A DNA stretch of 64,000 nucleotides from Carya illinoinensis (lineage: Eukaryota > Streptophyta > Magnoliopsida > Fagales > Juglandaceae), in assembly GCF_018687715.1 (NCBI RefSeq), contig NC_056766.1, forward strand, positions 44,990,933 to 45,054,932. The letters are read 5' to 3'. The notes under the pieces were generated by a model, which had not been told where the DNA came from, did not search any database, and saw only the letters and a program-made list of their open reading frames with translations. A program made the translations under genes and the position numbers. The number at the start of each line of letters is the position of its first letter. Within the stretch, counting starts at the first letter, position 1. Positions 43,848 through 53,587 of the stretch are shown piece by piece.

Positions 43848-45010
43848 TTATAAGAAAATATCTAAAACTAGTAATTGACTCAACAGAGAAGCAGCCCCAA
43901 TGTCACAGTGTATTGAATTGAAAATTTTATTTCTAATGAAATGATAAGTATTGAATGGAAATCTTTTATGTTTTGCCAATTGACAGATATTACAATTGAA
44001 ATTTGAAGGAGTATGTATATCAGGCAACAGCTTTTGTAGTGTTTGAATCTTATTGAGAGAAGGATGGCCTAGCCTAAAATGCCAGAGGTCAAAAGAAGAA
44101 AGATTTATAGCATAAGGAAGATTTACAGCAGAAAATACACTAGAACTCATAACAGATGCTTGCAACAGATATAGTCCAGCTATTTGTTTAGCCACTCCAA
44201 TCGTCTTCCATGAGTGTAGGTCATGTATGAAGGAAAAATGAGAAAGAAACATAAAACAAGAAGAATTTTCTATGAGTCTTTTGACTAAAATGAGGTTAAA
44301 AGAAAAAGATTGAACATATAGAACATTATGAAGAACTAATGAATCTGATAGTTGTACAGTTCCAACATGTGTGACAGGAACACATGTTCCATTTGGCAAT
44401 TTTACTGATGTGTTTATAACATAGTTAATTGTAGTGAGATGTGAAATAGATCTGACCATGTGATCAGTAACACCACTATCAATTATACAGGAATTGGATT
44501 GCTTAGAAATAAAATCAGGTGAATTAATCATACTTAATAAACTCAAAGAGTTTGAAACAGAAGATGAGTTGCTCATAGCATTCATCGCTATAGGTTGAGG
44601 TGTTTGTGAAGAGGATTGTAGAAAGGAAAGAAGTTGTTGACACTGTTCTTTGGTGAAAGGAAAATGGGGAGTGGAATATGTGGAAGAACAATCTGGATCA
44701 GTGGAAGATAATGAAACTTGATGCACAGAGGATATTTTGCTTCTTGGTTTCTGACGATATCCAGGTGGATATCCATGTAACTTGTAGCATCTATCAACTA
44801 TATGCCTACTGAGACCACAATGAGTACAAAGTGGCTTAGAACGTTGCTTCTGATAGTTCTTGATCATTGATCCTGGAACATTAACATTCTTGCTTAACAA
44901 AACAGTAGTTTCAATCATCAAAGATGATCCCACCACCTTTCTTTGCTTTTCTTCTTATAAGGTAAGAGATAAAACTCTATCAATGGATGGCATTGGATCC
45001 ATGAGCAGAA
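43848..45010 (-). pseudogene. C2 gag C-terminus, zinc knuckle, protease, pre-integrase
   Basis: Begins about 45010 with a gag piece (HIRGQILLMDPMPSIDRVLS) ended by a stop near 44956. The frame 44936-43848 then has one CCHC knuckle CTHCGLSRHIVDRC with KLHGYPPGYRQKP, a protease segment SCIIDSGVTDHMV, and LWHFRLGHPSLNKI with CNICQLAKHKRFPF. Gag N-terminal sequence and 5' LTR are missing. Confidence 0.85.
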
Positions 45011-45029
45011 TTTGTCCTCGAATATGTGT

Positions 45030-45125
45030 GTAAGAAAACAAGGTATAGAGTAGCCTTTGGAAAAAAAAAAAGAAAAAGAAGCAAAGGAAGGTGAGAAGGG
45101 GAAAACTCTTGAATTTCTCATTGTT
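45030..45125 (-). repeat. C1-type LTR scrap fused to C2 gag
   Basis: 96 bp aligning with 652-750 of the C1 LTR (AGAAAACAAGG, TAGCCTTTGGAAAA, GGGGAAAACTCTTGAA). It joins the C2 gag at TTTTCTTACA, a sequence present both at the LTR end and within the gag SYTHIRG codons, so the junction has microhomology. Confidence 0.7.
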
Positions 45126-45158
45126 TCTTTATCAAAAGTTTGTAAATGGCAGGGGAAG

Positions 45159-46109
45159 TGGGTATACCCATTACTTCCAAGTGTAATGGTTGTGACCGAG
45201 GAGGTTATGAAGATTTAAATCATGTTCTTGCTGCAGGTGATGTGGCTTCTGAGATTTGGAAGAGGTTTTCTCTTATCTTGAAAATTCCTTATGATCCAAA
45301 TAGGCGATGGTTTGAATTGGTGTTAATGTGGTTTAGACGGGTGACTACCAAGTCCCAAGTGGGTAATATTTTGGGCCTTATTCCTTCTATTATTATTTGG
45401 AAATTGTGGCAATGCAGGTGCAAGGCACGGATGGAAGGTAAAACCATATTGACAGAAGAGATTTGGAGGTCTATTTGTTTGTAGCTAAGAAAAGTACAAA
45501 ATTCCTTAACAAAAATTACAAAGATTGGTGTTACTGATGAGGAGAGGTTAAGGGACTTGAACATACCGGTTTTATCTATTAAAAAGGTGCAAGCTAAATT
45601 GGTTTGTTTGGAAAAGCCAAAAAATGGAAGATTTAAATTGAATATAGATGGGTGCAGTCTTGGTAATCTAGGAAGTTCAGGTGCAGGGGGTATTATTCAG
45701 TATTTGAATGTTGTCATTTTCGTGCTATCTTGGGGTGGGTTCTAATAACCATGCTGAATTGAAAGCATTGTTAATAGGGTTGAAATATTGTCGAGCATTG
45801 GGTCTACATCAAGTGGACATTGAGTCTGATTCTTTGATTTGTGTATCTTGTGTTTAGAAGAAGCATTGTGGAGTTTGGTATTTGGAAGATTATTGGGAGG
45901 AGGCTATGAGACTGTATGAAGGTGGGGATTTTGCTATTCACCATGTTTATAGAGAAGGAAATGCACCGGCTGATTTTTTAGCTAAAATGGGAGCTCAAGG
46001 CTCTACCTTGGTTTGGCGGTCTTTGTTACATGTTTCAAAATTTCTTAAAGGTTTGATTCGTATGGATAAATTGTCCTTGCCTTATGTTAGAGGGAGTTAT
46101 ATTGTTTAG
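45159..46109 (+). pseudogene. LINE L3 ORF2 C-terminal remnant
   Basis: Plus strand: SKCNGCDRGGYEDLNHVLAA (zinc-binding region), GLIPSIIIWKLWQCRCKARM, a stop at about 45482, then RNase H beginning GRFKLNIDGCSLGNLGSSGA, NNHAELKALLIGLKYC after a frame change near 45740, and VYREGNAPADFLAKMGAQGS (45882-46109). Inactive. Confidence 0.85.
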
Positions 46110-46310
46110 AGGTCTTTAATTTGTTTTATTGTTTATAGGTGTGTCTTTGTTGGTAGGGAGATTTATTTTAGGCATGTATTGTTTTGGCTTTCTTGTTTGG
46201 TTTTTATGTTTTTATGGTATTCCTCCGTCGGAAGTGATGGTTTTTCTTAATAAATTTGGGAATGGGTCACTTTTGGACATGTGGCCCTAACTCTTCATAA
46301 AAGAAAAAAA
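45159..46310 (+). mobile_element. LINE L3, 5'-truncated, with target duplication
   Basis: Flanked by AAATGGCAGGGGAAG (45144-45158) and AAATGGCAGAGGAAG (46311-46325), 14 of 15 identical. Ends in a short A-rich tail. 3' UTR shared with LINE L1. Only the C-terminal zf-RVT and RNase H regions were inserted. Confidence 0.9.
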
Positions 46311-46466
46311 AAATGGCAGAGGAAGCGGAGGTGTGAAATAGTGGGCCGTCAGAAAGTGTCAAAAGTTTGTTTGTAAATTAATGTACAGTATTGAGATATA
46401 TAGATGAGTTAAAAACTTACATTTGAGCGTTTGGATGTACAGCTAAAACAAGCCATATAATTTCAA

Positions 46467-46632
46467 GAGTTTTGCTACATACAAACACAGTTGCGCACTA
46501 ATCTGTGTACCAATACTGATTTATTCATACTTAAAATTTAAATTAACATTATTTTTAATAAAATCTACTTTTTGACCAATCACATCACATTAGTGTACAG
46601 ATTAATATATAATTGTACTTGCAACTATATTT
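46467..46632 (+). repeat. MITE-like repeat, inverted pair, left copy
   Basis: About 166 bp from AAGAGTTTTGCTACATACAA to TTGTACTTGCAACTATA. Reverse complement of 47335-47504 with scattered differences; shared core AATAAAATCTACTTTTTGAC. Confidence 0.8.
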
Positions 46633-47334
46633 TTCCTAATTTGAATGAGATGCTTTGTATATATCTTTGTATTCAAACCGGTCCTTAGTCTCTAAATTTT
46701 AATTAAATTTTGAATTTTTTATTACTTACCTTTTCAACTTTCGCCAAAGTGACTATTACGTCACTATCATGTTAGTCACATCAGGCCAATGCCAATAAAT
46801 GGTTGACAAGTCTGCATTACAAAATATAATTTGTAAGACAGAAAATCAAAAGGTAAATGTTTTAACATTATTTCTAGTTGTATAATATTATTTTCCTGAA
46901 GCTTAAACCTACCTTGAAACAATATTATTGGCTTGGGGAGATCGAAACGATGTTGGAACAACTACTTTAATGTGATAAATTTTTAATGCTCTCATGTCTA
47001 CAGGTAATTAATTAGTAGGTGTTAGATTTGGACGTTTGTTTTAGACAGAATGACTTTAGATCAAAACTGTGTAAATGGGCACAAGTTGGCTTACCAAGTG
47101 TATTTGTGTTGCAAGTTTGGGCTTGAAGAAGATAAAAGAAGTTTAGAGATTGACAAAGAGCTTTCTGAAAGACATAAGAAGCCCTCGCTTTGCCTGTGTA
47201 TCATATTTACTATGTAGAGTCTTACAAAGGTTACAAGTCTAGGTGCACTTTTATGGTAATATTTGGCACAACATACATAAAGGTTACCATATTTGGGAGG
47301 CTGATGTTGGATGTTGAGTTTTTAATAAAGGAAA
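46633..47334. other. Spacer between inverted repeats
   Basis: No gene. 46890-47090 resembles 26440-26560 and 26925-26960 (low-copy repeat cluster). Otherwise AT-rich and unassigned. Confidence 0.5.
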
Positions 47335-47504
47335 AATCTAGTTGCAAGTATAATTGTGGACTAATATGTACACCAATCTAATATGATTGGTCAAAAAGTA
47401 GATTTTATTGAAAACAATACTAATTTAAATTTTAAATATGAATGAATCAGTATTGGTATGCAGATTAGTATGCGACTTTGCTTGTATGTAGTAAAACTCT
47501 TTAT
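47335..47504 (-). repeat. MITE-like repeat, inverted pair, right copy
   Basis: Inverted copy of 46467-46632, starting TCTAGTTGCAAGTATAATTG on the plus strand and ending near ACATGTAGTAAAACTCTTTA-like sequence. The two copies enclose about 700 bp. Confidence 0.8.
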
Positions 47505-47945
47505 AAAAAGAGTCGTGTAGCCCGACAAAATGTCTAAGAAGCTTTTTTAATTTAATTTTTATACATTTTTTATACTTATAAATATTAAAAAGACTCACAA
47601 CATCATTAAAAAAACATTTCCTTTATTATTAAATAAAGAGAAAAAACCTATCAGGACCACTGTCAAGACTCATTATCGGTGAGTTTAGCATTTTCCTTAT
47701 AAAAAAACAGCACAGAAAACAAAGACGTTACAAGAAATAGCTCCATAAGAACAGCACTGCCAGTAATGTGGAGTAATAAACAAGGTCTTAGTACAATAAG
47801 CTGGAAATTACTACTAATCTATTAAGTGATCCGATGCATACGATGGATCCTTACCGTTATGAAAATCTACTAGACATTGTGGGATTTTGATTAAGAGTAT
47901 ATGCTTCCTAAGTTATGGAGCCATTGGTTTTGAGAACCGCTTTCT
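47505..47945. other. Intergenic, nothing recognised
   Basis: AT-rich; no frame or repeat copy identified. Confidence 0.4.
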
Positions 47946-48145
47946 GCTTGGCTACTGAGAATTCTCATATGAGAATTTTGAGTTTTAAGATTCAATATTA
48001 AAATATTATATTTTAATATTATTATTATTTTGGGATTTGAAAAAGTTAAATTGTTTAATATATTTTGTTTAGGGATTTGGAAAAGTTGTAATGATGAGAT
48101 GAGAATTTTGTGTTTGAGATAAAAAATTCAAATGGCCAAACAGTA
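47946..48145. repeat. MITE-like repeat, third copy
   Basis: Shares GGGATTTGAAAAAGTTAAATTG and GATGAGATGAGAATTTTGTG with the family at 24182 and 26597; starts GAATTCTCATATGAGAATT. Ends next to a GGCCAAACAG flank. Confidence 0.6.
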
Positions 48146-48150
48146 CCGAT

Positions 48151-48570
48151 CTCCCATCTTTTAAAGTTTTGTAGTTTTAATCTTATGTCTCTTATGATAC
48201 TTTCTGCAAGTCGCTTTTGATTTTCTTCTGGGTCCTTTAAAGCTAATATGGTTCTCTGAGAATTTCCTTCTATTATGATATTTTTTAGGTGTTTGGATTG
48301 AGGTTCATGTACTCCTATGAATGCTGCCATAGCTTCTCCTTGATTTGGATTGCAGCTCCCTGAGTGCTCAGCTATTATGAAAACAATTTTGCAACTGTGT
48401 GATCTGCATATGGCAGCAGAGGTGCTGCCATTTGGTTTAACTGCTACATCAAATGCAATTGAAATGATTTCTGGAGGGGACCATCTGTTCTTGTTATGAA
48501 GTTCTTTCCATTCCCAAGCATTACAATGATCCCTGTATGAATGGCTAACTCTTGTATCAAATTGATCTAT
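48151..48570 (-). pseudogene. LINE RNase H fragment
   Basis: Minus strand, RVT_3-type: WSPPEIISIAFDVAVKPN, SGSCNPNQGEAMAAFIGV, NIIIEGNSQRTILAL and AESIIRDIRLKLQNF. The upstream residues (SYRDHCNAWEWKELHNKN) extend into the duplicated block and have a counterpart at about 1640-1710. The lysine-rich start of the long frame is only the complement of a T tract (48608-48633). Confidence 0.75.
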
Positions 48571-49442
48571 TGATAGATTTGCATACTGCAAATTTAATAT
48601 AATGTCTCTCTTTTTTTTTTTCTTTTTTTTTTTTCTATATAAATTCAGCATGCAACGTCAGCCTCCCTCAGATAGTAGCTTTTTGTATGTTGTGCCAATA
48701 CTTGCCGTAAAAGTGTCCTTAGGTTTTGTTTGGATACACAAATCTCTCAAACCATCTCATCTCAATATCAAAACATCATTTAGACGCAAAAATTTTTCAA
48801 TTCCAAGTTTTCAACTTTTTTATGTAATCATTACAACATTTTCAAATTTTTAAATAAAACACTTCAACTGGAAGGCCCTGGCAACTTCGATCAGTCCTCA
48901 ACTGAAGAACTCTTGAACTTTTGCAAATGCTTCCACTGGAAGGCCCTCCTCCTCAAAGCTTGAGATATCACCCGCTACTGTAGAAGCAGCGGCATCCATC
49001 TCAGAGAAGGGAATCTTCAGCCGAATGATAACCAAGGTATTACTTTCATGTTAAGAAAGACGCCAAAAAAAAGGCTATGCCTAAACAAATCTAGCATGTG
49101 AGATACCTCTGCTCTGAAGTCCTTCGGAAATTGATCCTTAGCATTCCACAATATGTCAATTTCATCCTGGTTTAGGATCAATATATTAGACCTAATAAAA
49201 GCAGTATATATTAAACATTACTCGGAGCATCATCTCTTCACGTGCTATTTCATCATTCAAGCAAACACACTCCACCACAACATCACCTTGAATATGGCAA
49301 TTGATGTCTATTTTAACTAGTTCGCATTCTCCCTGAAACACAATTCTAAGGTAAACAAACAGTCACATGTACAAAGATTAGAGCAAATTGTCGATTCGCC
49401 TAACATGAAAAAATAAATCCAAACAAAGTTTGCATCCAGTGA
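48491..49442. repeat. Dispersed duplicated block, copy 2 (with 1636-2571)
   Basis: See the features it contains: part of the LINE fragment, a MITE-like stretch at 48723-48862 and the formin C2 fragment. Similarity ends at about 49442 (TTTGCATCCAGTG). Left of 48490 this copy keeps more LINE sequence than copy 1. Confidence 0.85.
48890..49350 (-). pseudogene. Formin C2 (PTEN-C2) fragment, copy 2
   Basis: Same pieces as 2040-2480. The EEMMxRVMFN-type segment near 49230 is interrupted by a roughly 10-bp insertion (AAAGCAGTAT, about 49198-49207). The second piece, at about 49007-48893, ends EAFAKVQEFFS followed by a stop. It lies downstream of the FH1 and FH2 pieces of the formin locus, the reverse of normal gene order. 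Confidence 0.8.
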
Positions 49443-50797
49443 GCTTCCACAGCAGATTAAAGCATAGAAAGAAAGGTATCAATAGCTGGATACAAATCAA
49501 TTCAATTATATTTGTGTGTTATTTGGTGTTATTTGATCAAGTGTCTAGTCCAGGTAATCTTTAGGAGACTCAACAATACAATGAAGCTCCCAAAACACTG
49601 ACCCCACCATATTATAACCCCTTGGGTTTATCCTAATTGGTCGTGATATACCATCCAAATCCATCTTGGATTTCAAGTCAGGAACAGAAAGCCATGTTAA
49701 ACTTTGACCACACCCTTGTGATTGCTGAAGTCCCAAATTAAAGAGATATGCCAACCTAGATTGACCAGTGTAATTGCTTTTGATAATGTAAAGGGTTCCC
49801 TTTATAACATTAATTAAAGAAAAGATGAACTCCTGTTTTCTTAGAATATTTCCACGAGATTACTGATCACAGTGACATAAATGGTTGTGCCAGAGGCTTG
49901 ATATTCTGTCCAGTTTTTAGGCTATTGAACCTGATTCTAAAATATTCTGTCCAAAACAGAATATTGTTTTTGGAGAGAGAGAGAGAGAGAGAGAGAGATG
50001 CATTTTGTTTTTGGAGGTATAGTGGAAGATGACATTATGATCACCAAAACAATTATAACACAACCTGCTCAAGGCAAATTAAAGACATGACCTACATCCC
50101 GTATTCGTCAACTGAAGAGTTGACATAAGATAACCATACGAATGTAATAATATAACTATACTTGTCCCTTTAACTACTGAAACTTTGAGTTCTAAGAAAA
50201 GAAAGAACTTTTGCGCTGAAAGTTTGACATATCTATGCAGAAACTTTAGGTCAAACCATTGTCGGTTCATATCAGTTGTAAGCGTTTAGCACACATCACC
50301 ACTATTATTGTTCTAATCATATTTCAAATGTTAAGTTTGAGCCCAACTGTCCTGGAACTCTTTTATTGAAAAGAATCTGTAGTTCAACCAACCAATTGGC
50401 ATCAATGGTCTCTTGACGAAATGGCCCCTCCTTCCCTTATAAGGTCAGAGGGTAAGGTCACATAGGTTTATTTACCTACTGAGAAAAAAAAAAGAGAGAT
50501 TCTAAAATCAAGTGACACATGTCATAAAACCTGTTACTCTCGGTATCAGTTTGTACTACTTAATACAAAAAAAATTTCATTTACAAGGACGAGAAGTTAG
50601 AAAAAGAAAACCTAGGAATAAGAAACTAAGACTGCCCTATATAAAATGGAATGCAGAACATGTTCATTTATCTGAGCAACTATAGTTTCGATAAAGATTT
50701 GTACAGTTGAGCTCTGTACTACTTGAAGCTTAGGCTAAATTAAACCTTCATTCCAATTACCCGGAGAAGTACATGTTTGAAGTGCCATCAAACTTAC
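49443..50797. other. Formin-adjacent region, mostly unassigned
   Basis: A 69-residue minus-strand frame (49754-49545) has a protein-like composition (SLTWLSVPDLKSKMDLDG; NPRGYNMVGSVFWELHC), but I cannot name it. A (GA)n microsatellite lies at 49974-49997. Nothing else is supported. Confidence 0.4.
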
Positions 50798-50869
50798 CAC
50801 TAAGTCATGCAATGATACTTTCACCTTTGAAAGCATGATTTCACAGTTATATGCCCGCCGGTGGTCAAT
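50798..50869 (-). pseudogene. Formin FH2 exon fragment
   Basis: A 72-nt exon with consensus borders (TTCTGCAG before 50869; GTAAGT after 50798) encoding IDHRRAYNCEIMLSKVKV then SLHDLV. This is the FH2 segment that in functional formins contacts actin and starts IDLRRA-NNTEIMLTKVK. No neighbouring FH2 exons are found on either side. Confidence 0.75.
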
Positions 50870-51214
50870 CTGCAGAAGTGATAGCATTACATGAACTCTA
50901 GATATTGATCTGCTATTCATAAAAACTGTAATTTGGCCAAACAAGATAAATGTGATAAGAAGGTGACGCTAATAAGAACAAAAATACATTACATCTCTGT
51001 ACTGCAAAGCCTCCCCCATCGGCCATCACAGAGGCAACTGCTAGCACCCAGTCACTGACCAAACCTCTCAACCAAACCGGCTTAACATAGTCCTTTTCGA
51101 CGGATTCTTCATACACTTGAGGTGGTGAATCGGAAAGGAAGGTTGCGCTTGTAGGGGGAGGGAGCTCATAAGAACACCAAAAAAAAAAAAACCAAAAGAT
51201 CATAAAGATGGAAC

Positions 51215-52240
51215 TCTAGGACCTGCAACTTGCTGAGAATGAGGAGGAGGTGGCGGTGGAGGATGTCCTGCTCTAACAGCTATCTGTTCCTTCAAAGAAG
51301 GTGTTGGAGGAAGTCGCGGTATTGGAGGCGGTGGAGGATTTGGAGGAGGCAGCCTAATTGATGAAGTAACTGCAGGAGCTGAAGGAGGATTAAACCTTGA
51401 ACTTATGGCTGGAATTGCAGGACCAGCAGTTTGCACAGTATGAGGCGTTGGAGGCGGAAGCAGAGGCAGCATAGCTCTAACAGCTAGATTCTCGAGGAGG
51501 TGCTCAAGGAGGCAGCAGTGTTGGAGGTGGTGGAGGAGTTGGAGAATGAAAAATTTTCGTAGAAACATCAGTTGAGGAAGGCTGTGGGGGTGGAGGAGGA
51601 GGTGGAGGTGGAGGTGGAGGTGTAGGGGGTGAAACCAAAACAATTTTGGCATCTAGAGACTCAGATGTGTGTGAAACAGACAAGGTTAGATCTGTGATGA
51701 CTGGAGAAATAGCTGGCGGATGGGTGGTTTCTGCACTTTCAGATAAGGTGTGATAATGCAGCTGACGTTCTATGCCAGACGTTTGGGCTACAGATGCATC
51801 TTCCACAGATATACAGGAGACTATTGTTGACTGAGAAGATTGAGGCATCCCTTGGCAACTGATGTCAGATTTTCTGGGTAGTTGAGGCGGAATCTGAACG
51901 TCAGGAGCCTCAGCTGCCTTTCTACTCAGATAAGTACCAGGAGATTGCTTAGGTGAGGACATGGACATGGACTGAATCTCCGGGGACAAAGACAAGGAGC
52001 CCTTAGCCTTACTTTCCAAGACTCTGGGCTTCTTTTTCTTCAAAAGCTTTGTAGGAATTGTCTCCTGCAATAGACCACTAGTTACCACACTCTCATGAGA
52101 ACCACTTTCCAACAGTTCGTGGACAAAATTTGATGCACTCGTGTTGGAGCACATTTAGTGACGCATCGGCCTTGGCATCTAAACAGTCCGCATAACTGAA
52201 GAACTCTTGAACTTTTGCAAATGCTTCCACTGGATTGGAA
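51215..52240 (-). pseudogene. Formin C2 end, linker and FH1 (proline-rich) exon
   Basis: Starts near 52235 with VEAFAKVQEFFSYADCLDAK and LNVLQH, the end of the C2 region. A frame change at about 52150 leads into ASNFVHELLESGSHES, a Ser-rich linker, and proline-rich FH1 tracts (PPTPPPPPPPPPPPPQP near 51610; PPPNPPPPPIPRLPP near 51340). FH1 recruits profilin-actin. A further frame change lies near 51550-51500, where two overlapping proline-rich frames exchange. Upstream C2 and phosphatase-like exons are missing between this and exon 1. Confidence 0.8.
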
Positions 52241-52772
52241 ACTTTTTCCACAACTTAATTAGACAAAATAATCCTACTTAGTAGTGGCTATATATTATAA
52301 CTTTGTTCTATTCGTTGAACTAGAAAAAATTTGTATTCTTCTTCTGCAACCATTATGCAATGAGATACTGATTTAGTCCTCTAAACACAAAATTGGGTTG
52401 CCATTTGAACTTTCTAGTATATAATTTAGATAACCACTAAAAAATACTGCCTCGACTTAGATTTTTGCTCCTTTCTACTCTGCTTGGTTCCTCGGAATGT
52501 AGAGGCAAAGGAGGGAATGAACTATAAATTTTTGGGATTTTTTTATTTTTTTATTTTTATAATTTCAAACAAAAGATTTAGGATTTTCTGAATGTAATTC
52601 ACTGATTCCTATGCCCAGTAAAACACTTGGAATTCAAAAAACATACGCAGATGGTGAAACATCCTACTCTTCCTATTCACAATTTTCCATTTATCCCTTG
52701 CAACTTGGAAACATTTTCATCATTTCCCTCAACTTTTTTTTAACAAAGAAATAAAACAGATAAGGAACGTAC
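52241..52772 (-). other. Formin intron 1 remnant
   Basis: AT-rich, without open frames, between exon 1 and the FH1 exon. Directly left of it the exon sequence breaks in mid-codon after NPVEAF-type sequence, so a deletion removed the intervening exons. Confidence 0.5.
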
Positions 52773-52845
52773 CGTAGACTCGCTCAGAGATCTCAAGAAG
52801 CCCATCGGGCGGCTTCCGAAAAAAGAACTTGAGCAGCAACGCCAT
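52773..52845 (-). pseudogene. Formin exon 1
   Basis: 73 bp: ATG at 52845, MALLLKFFFRKPPDGLLEIS then ERVY, and a donor G|GTACGTTCC. This is the typical start of class II plant formins (MALFRRFFYRKPPDGLLEI-type). A LINE tail (poly(T) 52887-52899) begins about 42 bp upstream, in the presumptive leader. Confidence 0.85.
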
Positions 52846-52884
52846 CTCAGTCGTCCAACGACACCTCCAATTGCAGCTCTATAT

Positions 52885-52920
52885 TTTTTTTTTTTTAAAA
52901 GAAATCATCTGATTTAATAT
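52885..52920 (-). mobile_element. LINE L4, 3' end piece
   Basis: Poly(A) tail (as a T run) and the last codons/UTR of a minus-strand LINE. Split from its RNase H part (58325-58755) by Copia C4. Confidence 0.75.
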
Positions 52921-53543
52921 TGTTGAGTTTGGCTTGATTTCCTGCTGAAAATGTGTTTTTTGGGGCTTGGCTTGACTGTGGCTCGACCGTGGCTCGAGCT
53001 AAGGTTCCGCTCGACCTCCGCTCGACAGTCCGCTCGAGCGAACTCATCCAGAGAGTTCCACTCGACCTCCGCTAGACTGTCCGCTCGAGCGAATTCATCC
53101 AGAGAGTTTCGCTCGACCTCCGCTCGACTGTCCGCTCGAGCGAGAATGCAACCCTAACGTGCGCTCGACACTTCGCTCGACGTCCGCTCGAGAGAATGTT
53201 CTGATTAGCACCTTGTCCTATAAATACATCATTTTCTCTTCATTTTGAGGTGTGTTCAGCAGCCAAGAAAGAGAGAGTTTTGAGAATCCTTTTGTATACA
53301 ATCCTAAGAGTCCATTGAGTGTATTGGGGCTTTAGGATTGAGGATTTTGTGATCAATACTCTTGTACTCTATTTTTTTTTGTTCATAGTGAAATCATTGA
53401 AACCGACCCCGACAGTGGACGTAGGCTCACATTGAGCTGAACCACTTAAATCTTGGTATTCTTTGTGTGATTGTTGTTTATTTTGTTGCTTCCGCTATTA
53501 TTTACTTCAACTTAGCCTTTGTTTGTTCGGTCCATTCCCAACA
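52921..53543 (+). repeat. 5' LTR of C4
   Basis: TGTTGAGTTT to CCCAACA. TATA box CCTATAAATAC (53217-53227). Contains about three copies of a roughly 52-bp GC-rich unit (52995-53145) based on CTCGACCTCCGCTCGA and ATCCAGAGAGTT. Confidence 0.95.
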
Positions 53544-53546
53544 AAC

Positions 53547-53558
53547 TGGTATCAGAGC
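53547..53558 (+). promoter_or_regulatory. Primer-binding site of C4
   Basis: TGGTATCAGAGC, a perfect 12-base initiator-Met tRNA complement, three bases inside the LTR end. Confidence 0.95.
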
Positions 53559-53587
53559 ATGTCAAGCTCTTTGCAAAGTCTTGAGGA

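Larger units (their letters stand above)
27180..45029 (-). mobile_element. Copia element C2, old, with nested insertions
   Basis: Minus-strand Copia whose parts are spread over about 18 kb: gag zinc knuckle and protease (45010-43848), integrase (43845-43277), RT (42600-41887), RNase H (about 41600-41574 and 41016-40757), a polypurine tract on the minus strand (complement of ACTCCCCCTCAAG, 40669-40681) and a 3' LTR in two pieces (40665-40548 and 27279 to about 27190). Nested within it are solo LTR X1 (itself holding the SIRE-like element and LINE L2) and solo LTR X2. Its 5' LTR and gag N terminus are missing at the right. Confidence 0.8.

Noticed and set aside
50913..51203. 96-codon minus-strand frame between formin FH1 and FH2 pieces
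   Set aside because: No formin similarity and a Phe-rich start from a poly(A) tract; I could not support a gene.
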